NCBI GenBank assembly: GCA_007258455.2 | Contig: VDFB02047230.1 | Location: 159,410,635 to 159,474,634 of the forward strand | Source: Sequoia sempervirens | Taxonomy: Eukaryota; Streptophyta; Pinopsida; Cupressales; Cupressaceae | DNA: 64,000 nucleotides | Direction of reading: 5' to 3' | Part shown: in pieces, positions 21,920 through 37,100 of the stretch | Layout: the number at the start of each line of letters is the position of its first letter | Position numbering within the stretch: the first letter of the stretch is position 1 | Notes under the pieces: model-generated | Databases searched by the model: none | The model's input: the letters and a program-made list of their open reading frames with translations, nothing else | Told to the model about the DNA's origin: nothing | Position numbers and translations under genes: made by a program

Positions 21920-24900
21920 GTATTTTTCACGCTAAGCTTTTTATCTTATTTTTTTCGCTTTTGTTTTCTGTGTTTGATAGTTTACTTTTTACTGTATACG
22001 ATCCGTTCCCGCCTTGTCTTTGTCTGGTTTAAATTTGCGCACGGTTGTAAATTTTCGTGATCTGCGTTCAGATCGTTGAGCATGAAAACCTCTTTGCGAA
22101 AACTTGTTTCAGCATAATTTGCCATTATTCTCGCTGTACAAACCCTAGCACGTTGTGAAGTGAAAAATGACGTTGAGGGCATTCTAGCCAAGTTTTTTAT
22201 TCTCTTTATTATATTTGACCCCCTGATGAGAGAGGACTTTTTGCATTGTGAAGTTAATTATGCTGTGAGGTTTTTAATTTCTTTTAAATTCGATGCAAAT
22301 TCCAACTTATATGAAGGGTTAAATGCGATTTATGTCCTGCATTCTTTTACCTGTGAGTGACTAAAATTGTATAACGCTTTCAATGAGGTTTTCTTCAGCT
22401 GTAAGCCATAGATTAGCACTTGGTGGGGCAGAATGGAGTAAATAGATGTGACGATCTATCTTTTACATTCTTCTTACTTTTGAGTTGACTAAATTGGAGT
22501 GAGGTAATGGATAAAACGGTAACGGGTAGTAAATATATGATCTAGAAATTTTTAAGTGTTTTAATTTTAACACCTTGCGGTCGTCCACTTCAAGCTGGAA
22601 AAAACAGCAAGTGTTATGTACAACAGGTCCAAATATTTGAAACTGTAACTTATGCTTTATGCTTATTATTGATCTTTTGGAAGTGAGGCTCAAAAATTTT
22701 CTGCAGGCAATGCTGTGTAAATTTAGGGGCTCTTACATTGGGACGGTCCTATGGGAATTTTTAGCTCTGCCACAGATTTTTATGTGACCTTTTCCAGACT
22801 TTACATAAAATCTTGTGGAGGGAGTATTACAGAAAAATTAGGCTTAACACAAATGGTCACTTGGCAATAGAGACTTCAGTAGTTAATGCTGCAAACTTTT
22901 CCACCCTCTACAGCAGCCTTTGGAAATATGGAAATCTTTCTCCTTTTGTAGTTGCCATTCTGAGTTGCATTAGGGCACCTGATGCATAAAATTTGAAGCC
23001 GTAGCCACCTTTTGGGGTTCCTTCTCTAAGGCTAGCCACTCCCTTTATTTGTGTCTTTGGATTGCTCTATCGACTTTAGTCTTTTTGAAAATTGTGTGCT
23101 ATAATAATGAAGGGTATATCTTTAACTGTAAGGTCTAACTTTTTTTCTCTGCCTAATTTTAGATGGACGCAACAGTTTCCTAGACCCTTCTGGATTGCTG
23201 GTGGACTCTCTTGATATGGAGACTAAAGGTATGTATTTGGAATGTTTAAGCTTCTTTGTATGCTTTATGATGTTGAAATCAGAATATATTTACCTGGAAA
23301 CTTAAATGAAATAGATTAGTGGAAATATTTCTTGTGTTTGATATTTTTTACTTCCATTGCAGATTTTCCTGGGTCTGAAAATGTTATCCCCCTGTCTCCC
23401 CAGTGGTTACATTCAAAGACTGCTGAGAGCAAGGTACGTGTGCTACAAGAATTAATGTTACCCATTCTTCTTGTAAAGCAGCAAAAATATCCAGTATTTT
23501 CTAAGATTTGTTTTGCTTCTCTAAGATTCGATGGTCAGTTAACTAGAATCTGGATTAAAAAAGCAAATGTTTCTACAATCTTTGCTCTATTTTTTAGCAT
23601 TCTGAATGCCTATGGATTAGCATGCAATTCTATGTTACTTTTATTTGCTTCTTGCTATATCATTTTTTGTCAAATTAGTTTCAGGAAGCCCGAACTCCAA
23701 ACAGCTTGAATCAGAGTGGAAGCTCTGATGCCAGTCTAAAGGAGCATTGGCGAGGAGATGGACCCCTTGATAAGAAAGATTGGAGGCGAACTACCTCTGT
23801 TGAAAATGATGGTGGGCGCCGTTGGCGTGAAGAGGAGAGAGAAAGTAGTGCAGTAGCCAGAAGAGATCGTAGAAAGGATGGTGAAAGAGAAACTGAAATG
23901 TGGAAAAATGACCGTCGATCTGAAAACTCTTCACTGAGAGAAGCAGCAGAAAGTAGAAATTTATCTGACCGATGGCAAGATGCTGGCAGTCGTGACAAGA
24001 AATGGTCTACAGTTTGGGGACCCGAAGATAATGAAAAAGATGCACGCCGAGAGAAACGTGGTGAGATGGACAAGGAAGATGGTCATGATAGACAGGCTTC
24101 TTTTTCCAGCAGTCGCCTAGTTACTGATCGTGAATCAGAGAAGGTACCTGCCTGGAAACCTCGATTCCGTTTGGATAACTCACGTGATAATTCACGCAAA
24201 AGTTCAGGAGGAAGAGGTTCTGGATTTGTATTTGGTAGAGGTCGTTCAAACAGCAGTACTAGTAATCTACTTGTGAAATCTCCAATTGGTGCTTCTATAG
24301 CTACAGATGGCTTTTGCTATCCACGAGGCAAACTCCTTGACATATACAGGGACCTTAAAGTCTTTTCACCCTCCCTTGGTATTCCCAATGGATTTGTTGA
24401 AGTTTCTGGAATAACATCATCTGATCATGTTGAGCCGTTAGCATTTATTCCACCTGAAACAGAAGAGCAGGTGAAATTCCAGTTTTTGGTTTGGTTTGTT
24501 ATTGTTACTTTTCGAAAATTTGAGGACTTAGTGTTTAGGGTTCTACCTTGCCTACAGTAATGGTACCTATTTTTATTTTAACTAAAGGATTGTTCTAAAA
24601 ATACAATATAAGATCTAAAACAAGGAGAGTGGCATATTGATTATGAAATTTATTGTATGTAAAAATTCAAAGAAATTGGAGACTGGCTAAAAGTGCCATT
24701 CGTTTGGTTGAGTACAACAATTTTGATAGGATTCTGTTCATGTGTTGTTCAGGCTATTTTGGATGATATTCGCAAGGGAAAACTCACAAGCTGTGAAGCA
24801 GTTTCTGGTAGATCTAGCAATATAATCGGCAGGGACTATCGTGGGGGCAATGGTATGGATGCAATATTTTTTTGTTTGTCTTTTAAAGTTTATTATTGTT

Positions 24901-27900
24901 TACATGGCTATATATGATTAATTAATATTGTTGCTCCAGGGTTCCCAGAGGATATATTGGTTGATAGCAACAAGCAGGCCTCTTTTGATTGTGCTACAGA
25001 TCCTCAGACTGTTACTGATTCACTGTTAAAGTTGTGTGAAGTTGGGCTTCCTCACTTAGATGAGTCAGAACTTACAGATTCAGTTATTTCTAAAGAGATA
25101 AGAGAAGATTTCAAAGGTAGGTTTTATATGTTGAGTACATCTTGATTTTGTAGGAATTTTGTTAATTATCATGATTTGGACTTACAAAGATCCAATGCAT
25201 TCCAGATTATTGTGCTGATAAAGTGTTAATGTTTCAACTGCTCATTGGACAGGAGCAGACGAAGTTTTCAGTTTGCATGACAGCAGGGTTGAAACATTTG
25301 CGTCAGAGACATCTTCTCATGAAGTTGGAGCTGCAAAATTAAATGAAGAAACATCTGAATATCCTTCTGTTGGGGAAACCACAAGAGCAGATGTTAATCA
25401 TACAAGACTGGAAAGCAAAAGCAGAAAAGTGCTTGACAATGTTCCTAAGAATCTTTCTTCAGGGACTTCATTAATTGAGGAAACACCTATGGGAAATATT
25501 CATTCAACTTTGGAGGGAGTTAGTCTACCAGTTGATGCAAGTGGGCTTTTTGATGACACAGCCTTTGATGGATGTGATTTGGAGGAGGAAGAGCTCAAAA
25601 AGAAAGATATAAGTTTAGGAGAACAAGGTTTATCTCCAGAGGAGCTAACTCTTTTTTATAAGGATCCTCAAGGAGAAATTCAGGGGCCTTTTCTAGGCAT
25701 AGACATAATTTCATGGTTTGAGCAAGGTTTTTTTGGTACAGATTTACTTGTGTGCTTCGCTGATGCTTCTGAAGGAACACCATTTCAGGCCCTTGGAGAG
25801 GTTATGCCACACTTAAGACAAAAAACCCATGCAGTTGATGGTTTTGGCTCTAGTAAGGATTCGGGAAACATAAATGAAATGTCTTTGAGAAGTGGTCAAG
25901 GTGTCTTGTCTTCAGAAGTTGGGTTTGATAATGCTAAGAAGAACCCGGTTTTTAATTATAACCAGGACAAACTCTTATCTAGTTTTTCAGGGCAGTCTAA
26001 TTTTTCGGAACAGGATGCTCCTGTTCTGGGTGGATATATTCCTGACACTCTGAAAAGCAACTTACAGAATATACTTGATCTGGAAAAACAGTCCCATTTG
26101 GCATCTGCAACGGAGGGCAGAGAGGGTAACTGATTTCTGTCTAAAAAATTATTTAAAGACAATAAAGTTAAATCATTACTCAGGGGATCCTCATTAATCT
26201 TTTGCGTTTAATAAAATGCAACAAATCTTATAATTGTTTTTTATGCTCTGCAGGAACTTTGGCAAGAATGACACGACATGGTGGTGGAATTGTTGTTGGA
26301 GATCCTATTTCAAATATTGAGATGCACAGGGTGCCTGCCTTTCCCGGGACTGAGGCAAATGAGAAGCAGGTTTCTATGCAATCTGTAGCAGAAGCTCTTG
26401 GTTCAATCTGGTCTGGACAGGAGGGTGATCAGTTTCTTAATTTAAGAGCAGGTTTTTCAGATTCAATGGTCAGTAGTTCTGTTGCTGGCAGTGCGATTCC
26501 AATGACACCAAAAGTACAATCTTTTCCTAACAATCAGCGACAGGACTTATTTCGCTCTTCTAAGGAACCATCATTTAGTGTTAGCTCTTATGTACCAAGT
26601 GAAAGGGCTTGGCCTGAGATATTCCAGAGGGATGCACATCATTTGCCACAATTTGATCAGAATATGCAACAGATGGAACAAGCTGAGCTTTTATTTCATC
26701 ACCATTTACAACAGGAGCAGCAGCAACATCAAAAGCATCAGGTGCTGCCATCCGGACAGCTTCAATTGCAACCGGGAGTTGCATTGCACAATCAAATTTC
26801 AAATTCAGGTTTAGGACACAACATTGATAATATACTGTTGCAGCACCCCTCAGCACTGCAACAATCTTTGCTCCCATCACATAAGCAGCTTGTTGGCCCT
26901 ACACTGCCTCAATCTGCAATGACACTTGATCCAATCTCTAGGCTTCAGCTCCAGCAGCTTCAGCAACAAGCCCATAACCCTGTACAAATACAGCCACAGC
27001 AGCAACTGCTTCAGCAGCAACATCATACCCATGCACAACTACCCCATCCTCATATGTTTTTGCAGCATCAACGACAATCTCATCAGACACCCTCAGATCA
27101 CTTACTTTCTCAGATATATGATCCTAGCTATGAACAAAATCATGTTCATCCATCTCAAAGTGGTTTAATTGATCAACTTTTATTACGACAGGAAAGCCTG
27201 AGGCCCGACTCCCACCTGCATCAGCAGTCTATGCTTAGACCAAATATTTCCATGGAGAGAAACCTTTCGCTGGAGCAACTTTTCCATCAGAGAAGACAGG
27301 AGGTACAATCACACCAACTTTCTTTGGCATCCCAACGACAATATATGGATGAAAGGCGTGTTAGTGGTGTATGGGCTGTTGATGAGTCTGGTGAATTTGT
27401 GCAGACACAAGCATCTAATCTGCAACCCTTTGATCTACACCAGCCGCATCAACGGATGTTGAGTACACAACAGCAACATTCACAATTTCCAAATTTTCAG
27501 TCTTCACATCCTTTAGCATTGAATGCAGATACAAAATCCAGTTATCCATTTGAGCGGGTTGATCATCTTGAGCGTACTGTTGATGGTAGATTGCATAGCA
27601 TGCTTGATCCCAACTTTTTATCATTTGAAAGGCCAACAGATTTGTCTTTAATGAACATGGATGTTGCACAATCCCTCAAGCAACAACTTCAAGAATTAAG
27701 AATGCAAGAACGGTTATATGGTACATCTCTGGCAGGACAGGATGAACAATTTCTGTCCAAAAATAATCAGAACAATTCTCGAACTCTTCCAATGCATTTT
27801 CAAGCCTTACAACCAGAGATGACAAGTAGAGGCTGGGAGCAACCCTCTAACACACATGCTTCGGATGTTGGTTTTCAGGGAACTGGTTATTTTATGCAAC

Positions 27901-30900
27901 CAGGACAGGCTTTAGATTTTAATATTGAGAATCAAGGTCATAAGTTGCAGCTAGGCAGTGCGAACTGGCAATCCAAGGAAGGCTCTAAGGAGAATCATTC
28001 TCTAAGGTCTTTTACTAATCCACACAATGCCAATTTACATAGAGGACAGTTACAGGATGATTCATTTCTTCAACAGTTCTCTCTTCATTCTGGGTCCACA
28101 TCTCTGGTTCCTGGAAATGGGCTTTCTAATTCTCCAGAGCAAAGACAGCGCATTTTGTCTGACGTTGATTCAACAGATATATCTGGTCCTGTTTTTGATT
28201 CCACATATAAAATTTCGGGTCAACTGTCCAAAAATTATACAAGTGGAGAGGTGTCTGAGGTTCTCAAAGAGTTGGCTATAGATGGTATTAGTCCCACTCC
28301 ATCCCAAGCAACTTTTGCTCCCACAAGTATGGGTTATATGATGCAGTCCAAATCACTTTATGAAAACCATGAAGAGAGGGTTGGTGGCAAGGAGACATTG
28401 GATGGATCTAATTATGCTGCCTGTAAGTCATCATCTGAGATGCAGATGTGTATTGCTACGCCTGTATATGGTGGATATGATCAAATGTCTTTGGATGAAT
28501 TTGTCAAACAAGAACCATTTCATTCATCAAATGTTGATGAGCTGGAATTGTCTTTGCCACACTCTGATTCCGTTGCCCAATCTGCACAGGATGACAATGA
28601 CATTTCTGAGCTCAAAGGATCGAAGAAACACAAAAAAAGGAGTTCTAAAGTTAGAGGCGCAAATAAAACCAACACAGGTGCTGCTTCAGACGCTTCTTCA
28701 TTGCCAAGTGTACAAGATTTGCCAGCATGGATCACAGGTCTAAGTAAGCATATGGGATCAGTGCATTCTGTTATAGACTCTTCATCTTTTTCAAACTCAT
28801 CAGAAGTTTCTCATAAAACTGGCCAATCAAGCTTTGAAAGAAACACTGTTGATGGGAGAATAACATTCAACAATGATGGTGAACAAGCACCAAATATTGA
28901 ATGGTAACCACCTTTCTTTGAAGTTTATTCATGAAAGCACTTTTTTTTTGCTGTGTGAGTTACTTGCAGTAAATAGTATTTTTCAAGAACTTAATTTAGC
29001 TTCATATCATAAGAGTGATTTGACATCTTCCCATTGCTTCTTTAATTAATCATAGGTACTATTTGTTTTTTCTATCAGAAGCTGGAGGGAACCAAAAGTA
29101 TTCTTTTCAAATTTTTTTTTTTTGATTTTACTGTTGAGTTAGAGTTATGTGTGAAGCTACCATTTTGCTACTTCATATAGTTATTAGAATTATATTTATA
29201 TTTATTTAGGATTGTTTATTCAAAGGAGATATTCTATTTCAATCTGTTTTTCAATTTTCTCATTTTCTATTAGTTTTACAGTATTTGAATTTGTGGCTCT
29301 TAACATATGCATGTGAAAATATTATTACTGTAAAGATGTATGAAACCTAGGTATTAATATATGAAGCACACTTTTTTGTTAATGGTAAGGTGCAAACTTG
29401 CCAAGGTCTGCACTTAGTCACCATTGTTTGGTCAGTGTCTTAAGTGCCAATGAACTCATTTTGTTGAGCAGTGGCCCTGTTTAGTAGACTAATTTTTCTA
29501 TGGCCTCTCTTCTGGTAGCTTGTGTGATTTTGGTAGTTGTCATGCTATTATATAAAGCATCGGTGTTTCATTGCATGCATGTGTGTGTGTGTATTGAGTA
29601 GAGGTGGATTGGAAAGGTTTTGTTTACTCTCTAGCTTGGTCATGAACTCACAATTCCATGGGTAAAACATTGGAACAATTCGTGAAGGTAGATTGAAAGA
29701 AATCTTCTTGTAGGCATCTCTTGAGGGGGTTCATACACCAAATTTGTGTTTGACTTGATGGTGACCCAAAAACAAGTTTTACCCTTTCCTTTTATATGTG
29801 TATGGATATATGTAAATATATATACATGCATGCATGTGCACACACTAACATATACTTACATGATATACACACACAAATGCATACATATATGCATGTGTAT
29901 ACGAGTGTGTATATATTGCACATATAGAACACACATACATACGCGTGTATGTGTATTTATATAACCATGTTCCACCAATTTTCTGGGATGGGCACAGCAG
30001 GGGGCTTGATGCCTCGTTTTAGGGGATGCCAATTAAAAAAATAGGGTAAATTTAGATATATAGAAAATTTCAAATAGTCATATTACAAGGCATTCACCAT
30101 AATCATTATATAACAATATTATGACATCAGAGCTGAATTAAGAATTCACACGAGTTGACATACAAATTAACAAAATTTAAATGTTAAGCATTTGAGTTCG
30201 TTACCAATGTGCATATGCAACAAAGTGAAAAGACCAAAAGTTTACAACTACAAAATGACAAAACGTAGAGTCGTAGACAACTAGATCTACTGCTATGTCT
30301 CTGCTTCATCTTTGCAAAATCAAAATCAGTCTCTGAATCAACTCACTGCCAATAAATATAAATAAATTGAAACTATTTAATTTGATATTGAAAAGTTTAT
30401 AAAATTAAAATAAATTTTAAAATATTAATTAAACTCTAAAATAAATTTATTAAATATTATTGAAAGATTATAAAATTATAAATATTATTTAAAAAATCTT
30501 GAATTTAAAACATAAGTTTTATAATTTAAAAAACCATAAATTTAAAACATAAAAGTTCAATAAATTGCAAATATTAATTAAAATCCTAAACCCTTAAACA
30601 TGAAAATTTATAAATTAGAAATACTAGCAGGATATTCTCTGCTTTGATATAGCAGTGGATGATGCAATCAATGCACTTATCATGCAGATAATGTATTCAT
30701 AGGGCCATCACTAATACAATCTGGAAGTGCATGTGACAGTCCAGCAACACCTTCGATTCATCTTGGGGGCTTTGAGTACTGGAGAAGAGAAACCTGTCGT
30801 GTAGGCTATTGGGCATGTAGTACATAAGCATTCTGTTGGATCCCTCTGAGCAAAATCTCCGCAATTTAACCTAGCTCACATGTATAATAATTCCCGCCAT

Positions 30901-31077
30901 GCTTGCCTTTGCATTGAACTGTTTCTCTCTTGACGATGGCTGCCACACTTCAATTTCTTGATGGTCATGAGGGATTTACTAAGTTACCGGTTCGGGTTCG
31001 GGGACGGGTTTGGGTATGAGAACCCGGTACGTGGGTATGGGCAAAAGTTTTTTAGGGGTTTGGGTACATATGGGTAC

Positions 31078-31119
<42 letters not shown>

Positions 31120-34100
31120 ATTTAATATATTATAAATCTATATATATGTATTATATATACAAAAAAATAAGAGAAATATAGAGAATTGTAAAACTAAATC
31201 ATTTCATAGTATGATACTTGATCATTGATCAATGCCAAATGCCAAAGATAAATATTAAATGCCAATTGATAGTTGAAAAATATTCAAATAAAATTACTGA
31301 ATTACAAAATGTAGTTCATGAAACATTGAAACATGATTCAATGTTCATTGTTCATGTGCTCATCAATCATCAAAAGGATTGTCAGAATCATCATGACTTG
31401 GATTTTGAGTGGTTTCAACTTCAAAATCATCATCATTTGAACCCAAAGCGGATCCAACACCATGTGATATGTCATCAATATCACCCACATCATCCATAGT
31501 GGCTCTAGCAAGATCCTGAATGGTTGCATCCAAGTCAGTAGACTCGGGTGCTACATCCCAAAGCCTCGCTGCCCCCTGCCTGTATTGAGGATCCTTACGT
31601 GACAGAAGACGCAAATTGGAATGAATATACACTAAGTCTTCAGCTCTTTTTGCAGCCAACCGGTTACGCTTCACTGAGTGGATAAAGGAGTATGTACTCC
31701 AATTCCGTTCAGCGGCAGAAGAGCTTGCAACCTGGAGAGAAAACCAACAAAATTAAAAATAAAATAAAAAAATGCAAGATAAATTCAAGAATGTTAAGTG
31801 TTAAATTTTACAATACAAGTGGCAAAAAAAAAAAAAACTTGTGAGAGGATCTTGATTGCAAGAGGTTGGAGGTACATATAATCTTGACCATGGAGGTACC
31901 ACCATGTAAGACCATCCATTTTGTATTGGTCTCTAGCAACAAAGCATTATGATTTTTTGATTTTCCTGTGACAAACATTCCAAATTCTCTCATGACACTT
32001 GCATGCACTTCTGGATCACTGAACATTCTACTAAATGCCGTCTTATACCCATTAGCAACTTCAGCATCTCTATATGGCGGTATTCTCCCTGGGATAGAAA
32101 GTACTTCAGTGGTATAGTACCTCGGAGATAGGGCATATGCAAGGAGGTGCAATGGAGTTGTCATCTTGTTCCAACGATGAAGAACAATTGCTTCCACCCT
32201 TTTGTACAAGGTGTCTTCAGGATCATTCTCTTTTTTTTGTATTTCTATTTTTATTTTTTCCAACATTGTGTCCATGCTATCATAGACATCCCCCAAGCAT
32301 GGTTCATCTGTATCAGCAAACCGAAGCATAGACATGATAGGTTCGGTGAATTCCAATACATAATTCACACGATCCCACCAATCGTCATTCAAGATCAATG
32401 CCTTGACTTTTTGGGCCCTCTCTGAATTTGATTGCTTCCATATACCCCATTGGTTGCTAATAACCATTTGACTCAATGCATCTTTCACCTTCACAAGTCG
32501 TCTCAGAACAATTGTGTGAGATGCAAACCGGGTCTCGGCAACCTAAGAACATGTTAATAGTAAGTTAATACATTTAAAATATGTAAATAATGCAAAAAAT
32601 TATTTAATTCAATTATGTAAAACATGACATAAATGATAAATGAAACTAAATAAATTAAATTTTAAAATTTACCTTCAACAATTCCAATGTTGAAAAAGTT
32701 CTAAAATTGCTTGTGACATATGGTGGTTTGTCACAAACATCTGGATCTCCTCAGACTCCTGGTATATTTCTTTCACCCACTCTATTTGGGTGCCAATTGC
32801 TTGCATCACCAAATTGAGGGAGTGTATGGTGCATGGTGTCCAAAAGATGTGCTCATATCTGGCCTCTACCAAAGCACCTGCAGCCTGCAAACTTTTGCAT
32901 TGTCCGTAATTACTTGGACAACATTTTCACTACCCACCATCTCTATGGAGTCAATGAGAATCCTGGAAATGAACACTGCATCTTTCACTTCCCCTTCACA
33001 GTCAACCGCCCTCAAAAACATTGCCCCCTTGGGGGACACTGCAATAACATTAATCAATGGACGGTTTTTGCAATCTTTCCATCCATCGGAAACAATAGAT
33101 ACACCTGTTTCAACCCAAGAATCTCTAATTGGTTTTAGTTGGGCCTCTACATATTTCTTCTCTTTTTGCAATAAGGTGGTACGCACCTTTTCATACCCAG
33201 GACTTGTGAAATCAGGAGGTGCACTATTTATTGCTGACACCATGTCCTTCCAATATGGTGATCTCACCAAGTTGAATGGAAGACCATTGGCATAGAGGCA
33301 ACGTGCAATTTTTTCTTCAGCAATATCTCTTGCCTCCATTTTAAATGCCTTCTCTAATGGACCTCTCTTGTGGGTGGTGGTTTCTGGTTCTTCATCTTCT
33401 TCTTCCGTAGAGGGTATAGACAAGAAGGGATGTCTAGAGGGCCTAACTATCTGATGAGTGGGTAATGTTGTTTTTTTCTTTCCAGGAACTATAACTAGTT
33501 TGTTTTCCTCTTGCAACTGAATTGTCAGCATCTTCTTGTTCTTTTATAAATGCTGCTATTTGTACAGCAGAAAACCCCTTCTTATCTGGGCCCACACACA
33601 TATTAATCCCTTTACCACCAGGGCCCATAAAATGAAGTTTCACTCGGTAGTAGGAGCTATTATATTGTACATTGCAAAAATTACACTTCCAAACAAACCC
33701 CCCACCTCCAGGAATTTGTGAAATTCGTGTGGTATGTCTCCATAAAGGAGATCCTTTATCAATTTTGAACTTTTGGCTTCCATCCCCACCCACTGAACTT
33801 TGACTACTGGCCATTGTTGCAATCTATAAAAAAAATGAAAAAAAATATATATATTTGAAAAACTTCTTCACAAACTTGAAAAAATTCATCAAAAACTAAG
33901 AAACTTAAAAAAATTCATCAAAAGATTGAAGAATAGGGTTTAAATGCATACCTTGAACACTTAAATCTCCTTTGTAGAAGCTATTTGCCACTCCACAATC
34001 GATCTCCTTCAAATGCAATCACCTCCCTTCAAAATGCTAAGATGGACAGAAAATATGGAGAGAGCAAAATGAGAGGTAAAAATGAAATGTTTTAGTGTTG

Positions 34101-37100
34101 AAAGGCCTCATATTGGGTTGTTTTAGGGTTAAGAGGCAAAATAGAAATTAAAAAATTGTTTTTTTTTTTCACTTTTGGGCCCACTTTTTAAGTGCTGGGC
34201 TGTGGGTTCTCAAGGGTTCGCTCGGGTACGCGGCTGGTACCCCCGGGTCCGCGTACCTATGGGCAAGGTACTCGCTGGGTACGCATAGGGTGCGTGCCCA
34301 GCCCTGTGGGTTCGCCTGGGTGCGCGCATGCACCCTGTGCGTACCCACAGGCAAACCTGTACCGGGTTCGTACCCGAACCGGGTTCGAGGCCTGTGGGTA
34401 CGAATCCAGTAACTTAGGGGATTTAGCTACAAGAGTTCCCTTGAAGACAGATCCCAACCATTTGCCACCTCAACTCTACAGATTTTTTTTTTTGACTCTT
34501 TCCAATGGTGACCCGCTGGCTGCTCCTGACATTTCCTACCTGTTTCCTAGTTTTTTTGAAATGTTTTGTGCATGCAGTGAGTGTTAGGGAATGATGCATG
34601 AATGTTTTTGAGGTGTCCCCACATCCCTGCAATGTTGCCAATATGGGGACACCTGAAAATGATTAGTGGACATGTCGCCAGGTTTCCTTGTTATATACAC
34701 TACACCCACACACATATATAACCATATGCATATACTAGATACACACAAATACATACACAATGATTTCTAAACATATATGCACACTAGATTCACATGCACA
34801 TATTATAAGCATATACACACTAGACACACACACATGCATACATTTATATACTTATACACTACAGTACACACATTATTGATTATACATGCATGCATGGACA
34901 CACATACATACATCTATAAGCATATAAAAGGAATATGTCTGTATACATACACATATTTATACATACATATTAATATATAAAGACCTTGGTATGAAATGTT
35001 GGGGAAAAGTCTCTACTGTACATATGCATACACCAAAAATAAACATAATAGCCATGTTTTTTCTGTAAAAAGGTCCAACATCATGTTTAAACAAAAGTAC
35101 AACCAAAAAGATATATATCTATTTAAGTTTGGAGTCATGAGAACTTATGATTTGCATGTGTAAAATACATCATAACATCATATCAAGAACTAGTCATACA
35201 AATTATCCTGTTGCTCTATATGAGATGCTGCTCTAGAATAATTGGAAAATATACTTGTTGCGATGAACTAGGAGTGATGAATGGGTGCTTGTGAGGTGGT
35301 GCAGTAGCATATTGAGCCTTGAGGGGGTTGCAGCAGCAGTAGTGAGGCATGTTTACTGTAGGAATGAAATCAAATTTTTGTGTTTTTCCCCTTTTGTTGT
35401 GTATTTTTTAAAGTTTTAGAGGGAGGTGGCTTAGGTTAGGGTCCTGTTAGGTGTAGGGATGAAATGATAGCTTTTCCCCCTTTTGTCATGTGATTGTGAA
35501 GATTTAGGAGGAGGCGGCTTGAGTTAGGGGATGCTTAGTTTAGGGTTAATATTATTCTCTTTTTGATTTTGTTTTGAGATTTGACCAAGTGGGACTGCTT
35601 ATCCATTTCAGAAATGCAAGGTTGTTTCCAAAAATGGCTATCAGCTTGCTGTTTTAAGTGTTTACAAAATGAATCCCTTGAGAATTAGGACCAAGATCAG
35701 AAGGGGAAGCTACTTATTGTTCCAGCAGCATTACATGTATATAAATTTTCACATGTTTAATAATATTTACTTTAGCTGGCAAAATTTCCAGGTGATCACC
35801 GTTTCTAAGCTGACTATAATATGCATAATGGCTAATATCTCAGTGCCCCCCCCCTCTTCATTATTATGCTAAAACAAACGTTTTCTGACAAAGGATCTAC
35901 AGCTTAGCATGTGGCATGATTTTGGATACACCAAAAACTTGTGATCCATGGAAAATGCCCAAGATTGCAACCAAAGACTTGTGATCCACATCCTATTTCC
36001 CTAGTTACCAGCAAAATTGATGGTATTGAAATCTTAGCATTGTCAGGTTGTGAAACAGTGACTGAGGTGTACAGTAGGTTCATCAGTTCTAGAATGATCA
36101 ATAATTGACTATGTTACTGGATTCTCCTGTAGACTGGCCGGAGCTGGGTTCGGTTCGATTCGTCTGTGGATTCGGTTTGGATCCTGCAGAATGGGGTTGG
36201 GTTCATTTGGGAAGAACCCAGGGCAGGATCTGGGGGAACCTTGGCGAATCTGTCCATATTTCTTTTTTTTTAATTTTTTGACCTTTTGGTGAAGCTGTCA
36301 GATATGGAGATAGAGAAAATTGGCTTGGATGCTTCCACTTTCCAACATCTTACTCTCAAGATTGAAAAGTGAGCAAACTTTCAGTGCAAATGGAAGTGGC
36401 ACTTTTTGTGATTCTGCAAATGTTCTTACATTGTCTAATGTCAGCAATGATGCTGGTGTTGATGATTTAGAAAATCCTTATGATGCTGAAAATTGATTGT
36501 TGAACTTGAAGTTTGAATAATGGATATTTTATAATATTTATCTTTTATGTTTTAAATGACATTAGAGTTTATGGTGGTTTTGTTGATTATATTATGCTTT
36601 GTGGTATTCTAAACTTAATTCTATTATTTACTCTGCGTGTATATATATATATACTTTTAGTGATTCTGCAAATGTTCTTACATTGTCTAATGTCAGTAAT
36701 GATGCTCGTGTTGATGATTGAGAAAATCCTTATGATGCTGAAAATTGATTGTTGAACTTGAAGTTTGAATAATGGATATTTTATAATATTTATCATTTAT
36801 GTTTTAAATGACATTAGAGTTTATGGTGCTTTTGTTGATTATATTATGCTTTGTGGTATTCTAAACTTAATTCTTTTATTTACTCTGCATATATATATAT
36901 ATAGATATATATATAAAATAATTTTTACATGGTTTTTGTATGGATGAACCCTGTCCCAATTTTTTTTCGCCAAATCCATGAAGCCGAACCAGGATCCATA
37001 CCAGAACCAGCAACTTCGATTATTGGGCGCTTGCAAATCCATTTCCAACTCTTTTGGAAATATTTACCTAAACCATATTTATTCTCTGTATCCAAAATTT

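Noticed and set aside
33443..33814. Separate zinc-finger gene
   Set aside because: The BED finger is directly followed by hAT transposase sequence and lies within the hAT ends, so it is the transposase N-terminus.
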